From Shewanella sp. (GTDB lineage: Bacteria > Pseudomonadota > Gammaproteobacteria > Enterobacterales > Shewanellaceae), in NCBI GenBank assembly GCA_004195335.1, contig SDWK01000395.1:1-5904 (forward strand): DNA of 5,904 bases, written 5' to 3'. The notes under the pieces were generated by a model. The model was not told the origin of the DNA and ran no database searches. It worked only from the letters and a program-made list of their open reading frames with translations. Shown in pieces: positions 5,372 to 5,904 of this stretch. The position numbers were made by a program, and so were the translations under genes. The number at the start of each line of letters is the position of its first letter. Position 1 is the first letter of the stretch.

Positions 5372-5758
5372 CGAGGCAAAAGTGAGGAGTTGGTGGTTCC
5401 ACATGCCAGCTACCGTAAAACGACAAGCCCTGACCTCTACGGTCAACCTACGGTCCCAATGCAATCGAAAGGACTTCCTTACGCGCTACCGTTTCGAACT
5501 TAGCAGGGATCGATTCTCTTAGCGTTCCGATGCTGAAGCAAGCGGCATGGTTTGTCTATCTCCTTCAATTTCTTCAAGATTTTACACGATGCGATCAGGC
5601 TCTAAATTTCTGTAGCGGCCTCTTTTGTCTAGCCTGCGGCCTATCACGTCTGAGATGTGGTAGAAGGTCTTGACCTTCCAAGGCAATGCCGTAGAAGCCA
5701 CTGAATTTACTCAACTTTTGGCATACACGAGGGCCGAAAAACTCAAGGGTTCACCGAA
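5372..5758. other. Terminal island DNA without intact genes, about 390 bases
   Basis: Between the operon and the tRNA fragment I find no intact gene with a ribosome site. Two short protein-like stretches exist. One is an in-frame continuation after the 129-aa gene (5372-5503), reading HASYRKTTSPDLYGQPTVP. The other is a minus-strand fragment near 5724-5650, reading LSKFSGFYGIAL after a broken MPK start. A small palindrome, GAAGGTC-TT-GACCTTC (5663-5678), is also present. No clear terminator for the operon is seen. Decayed remnants near an island boundary are common. Confidence 0.5.
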
Positions 5759-5804
<46 letters not shown>

Positions 5805-5863
5805 CATTTCAGATAAGTTTCAACGGCTTCTCGTCCCGAACCCGAGAGTCGTCAAAACCAAAC

Positions 5864-5901
5864 AAAGCGCCTACGGTACCAGTATGGTCCAGAGGCGCTT
5901 T
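5864..5901 (+). terminator. Terminator downstream of the tRNA-Pro fragment
   Basis: AAAGCGCCT (5864-5872) pairs with AGGCGCTTT (5893-5901), followed by ATT at the window end. Part of the 20-base interior can also pair (ACCA-GTA-TGGT, 5877-5887). It is likely the original chromosomal terminator of the tRNA-Pro transcript, now separated from the intact gene by the island. Confidence 0.7.
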
Positions 5902-5904
5902 ATT

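Overview
The window looks like the outer end of a bacterial integrative element (genomic island) with the start of the host chromosome at its right edge. At 5759-5803 is the 3' part of a tRNA-Pro gene, from the anticodon loop (anticodon CGG) to the encoded CCA, with no 5' half. This is the usual scar of a tyrosine-recombinase element inserted in a tRNA gene. Everything to the left is then island DNA and the last ~100 bases are flanking chromosome. The tRNA sequence, strong Shine-Dalgarno sites and sigma70-like signals fit a gammaproteobacterium, perhaps a Pseudomonas relative. The genus is inference only.

Left end (1-1240): the minus strand at 1-45 encodes the first 15 residues of a protein whose N-terminus (MPRKPRIHFPGAVYH) is typical of IS200-like / REP-associated Y1 transposases. 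About 25 bases away, reading right, is the headless remnant of a large P-loop GTPase-like gene (69-1154). It keeps the G3 (DGEG) and G4-like (THFD) motifs but has no start codon and no P-loop. A strong hairpin terminator follows (1192-1233).

Middle (1240-3930): three small plus-strand genes stand alone, each with a good ribosome site: an 85-aa protein (1519-1776), a 171-aa protein with a probable winged-helix C-terminal half (2473-2988), and a 208-aa protein (3167-3793). The 85-aa protein and the last 88 residues of the 208-aa protein are homologous, so one small domain occurs here both free and fused. A probable minus-strand gene for a small zinc-binding protein (1785-2054, possibly starting near 2130) converges on the 85-aa gene, and both end at a perfect 22-bp hairpin. 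The 171-aa gene has a good promoter (TTGACT-17-GATTAT) flanked by repeated AAGACGA..TTCG boxes that could be operators.

Right part (3930-5371): a tight three-gene operon encodes a four-cysteine zinc-motif protein (146 aa), a HEAT-repeat protein (166 aa) and a compact 129-aa protein beginning IGIFWLY. None has an assignable biochemical function. The layout resembles accessory, immunity or defence cargo. From 5372 to the tRNA fragment no intact gene is visible, only short decayed-looking reading frames. No integrase, toxin or complete known defence system lies inside the window.
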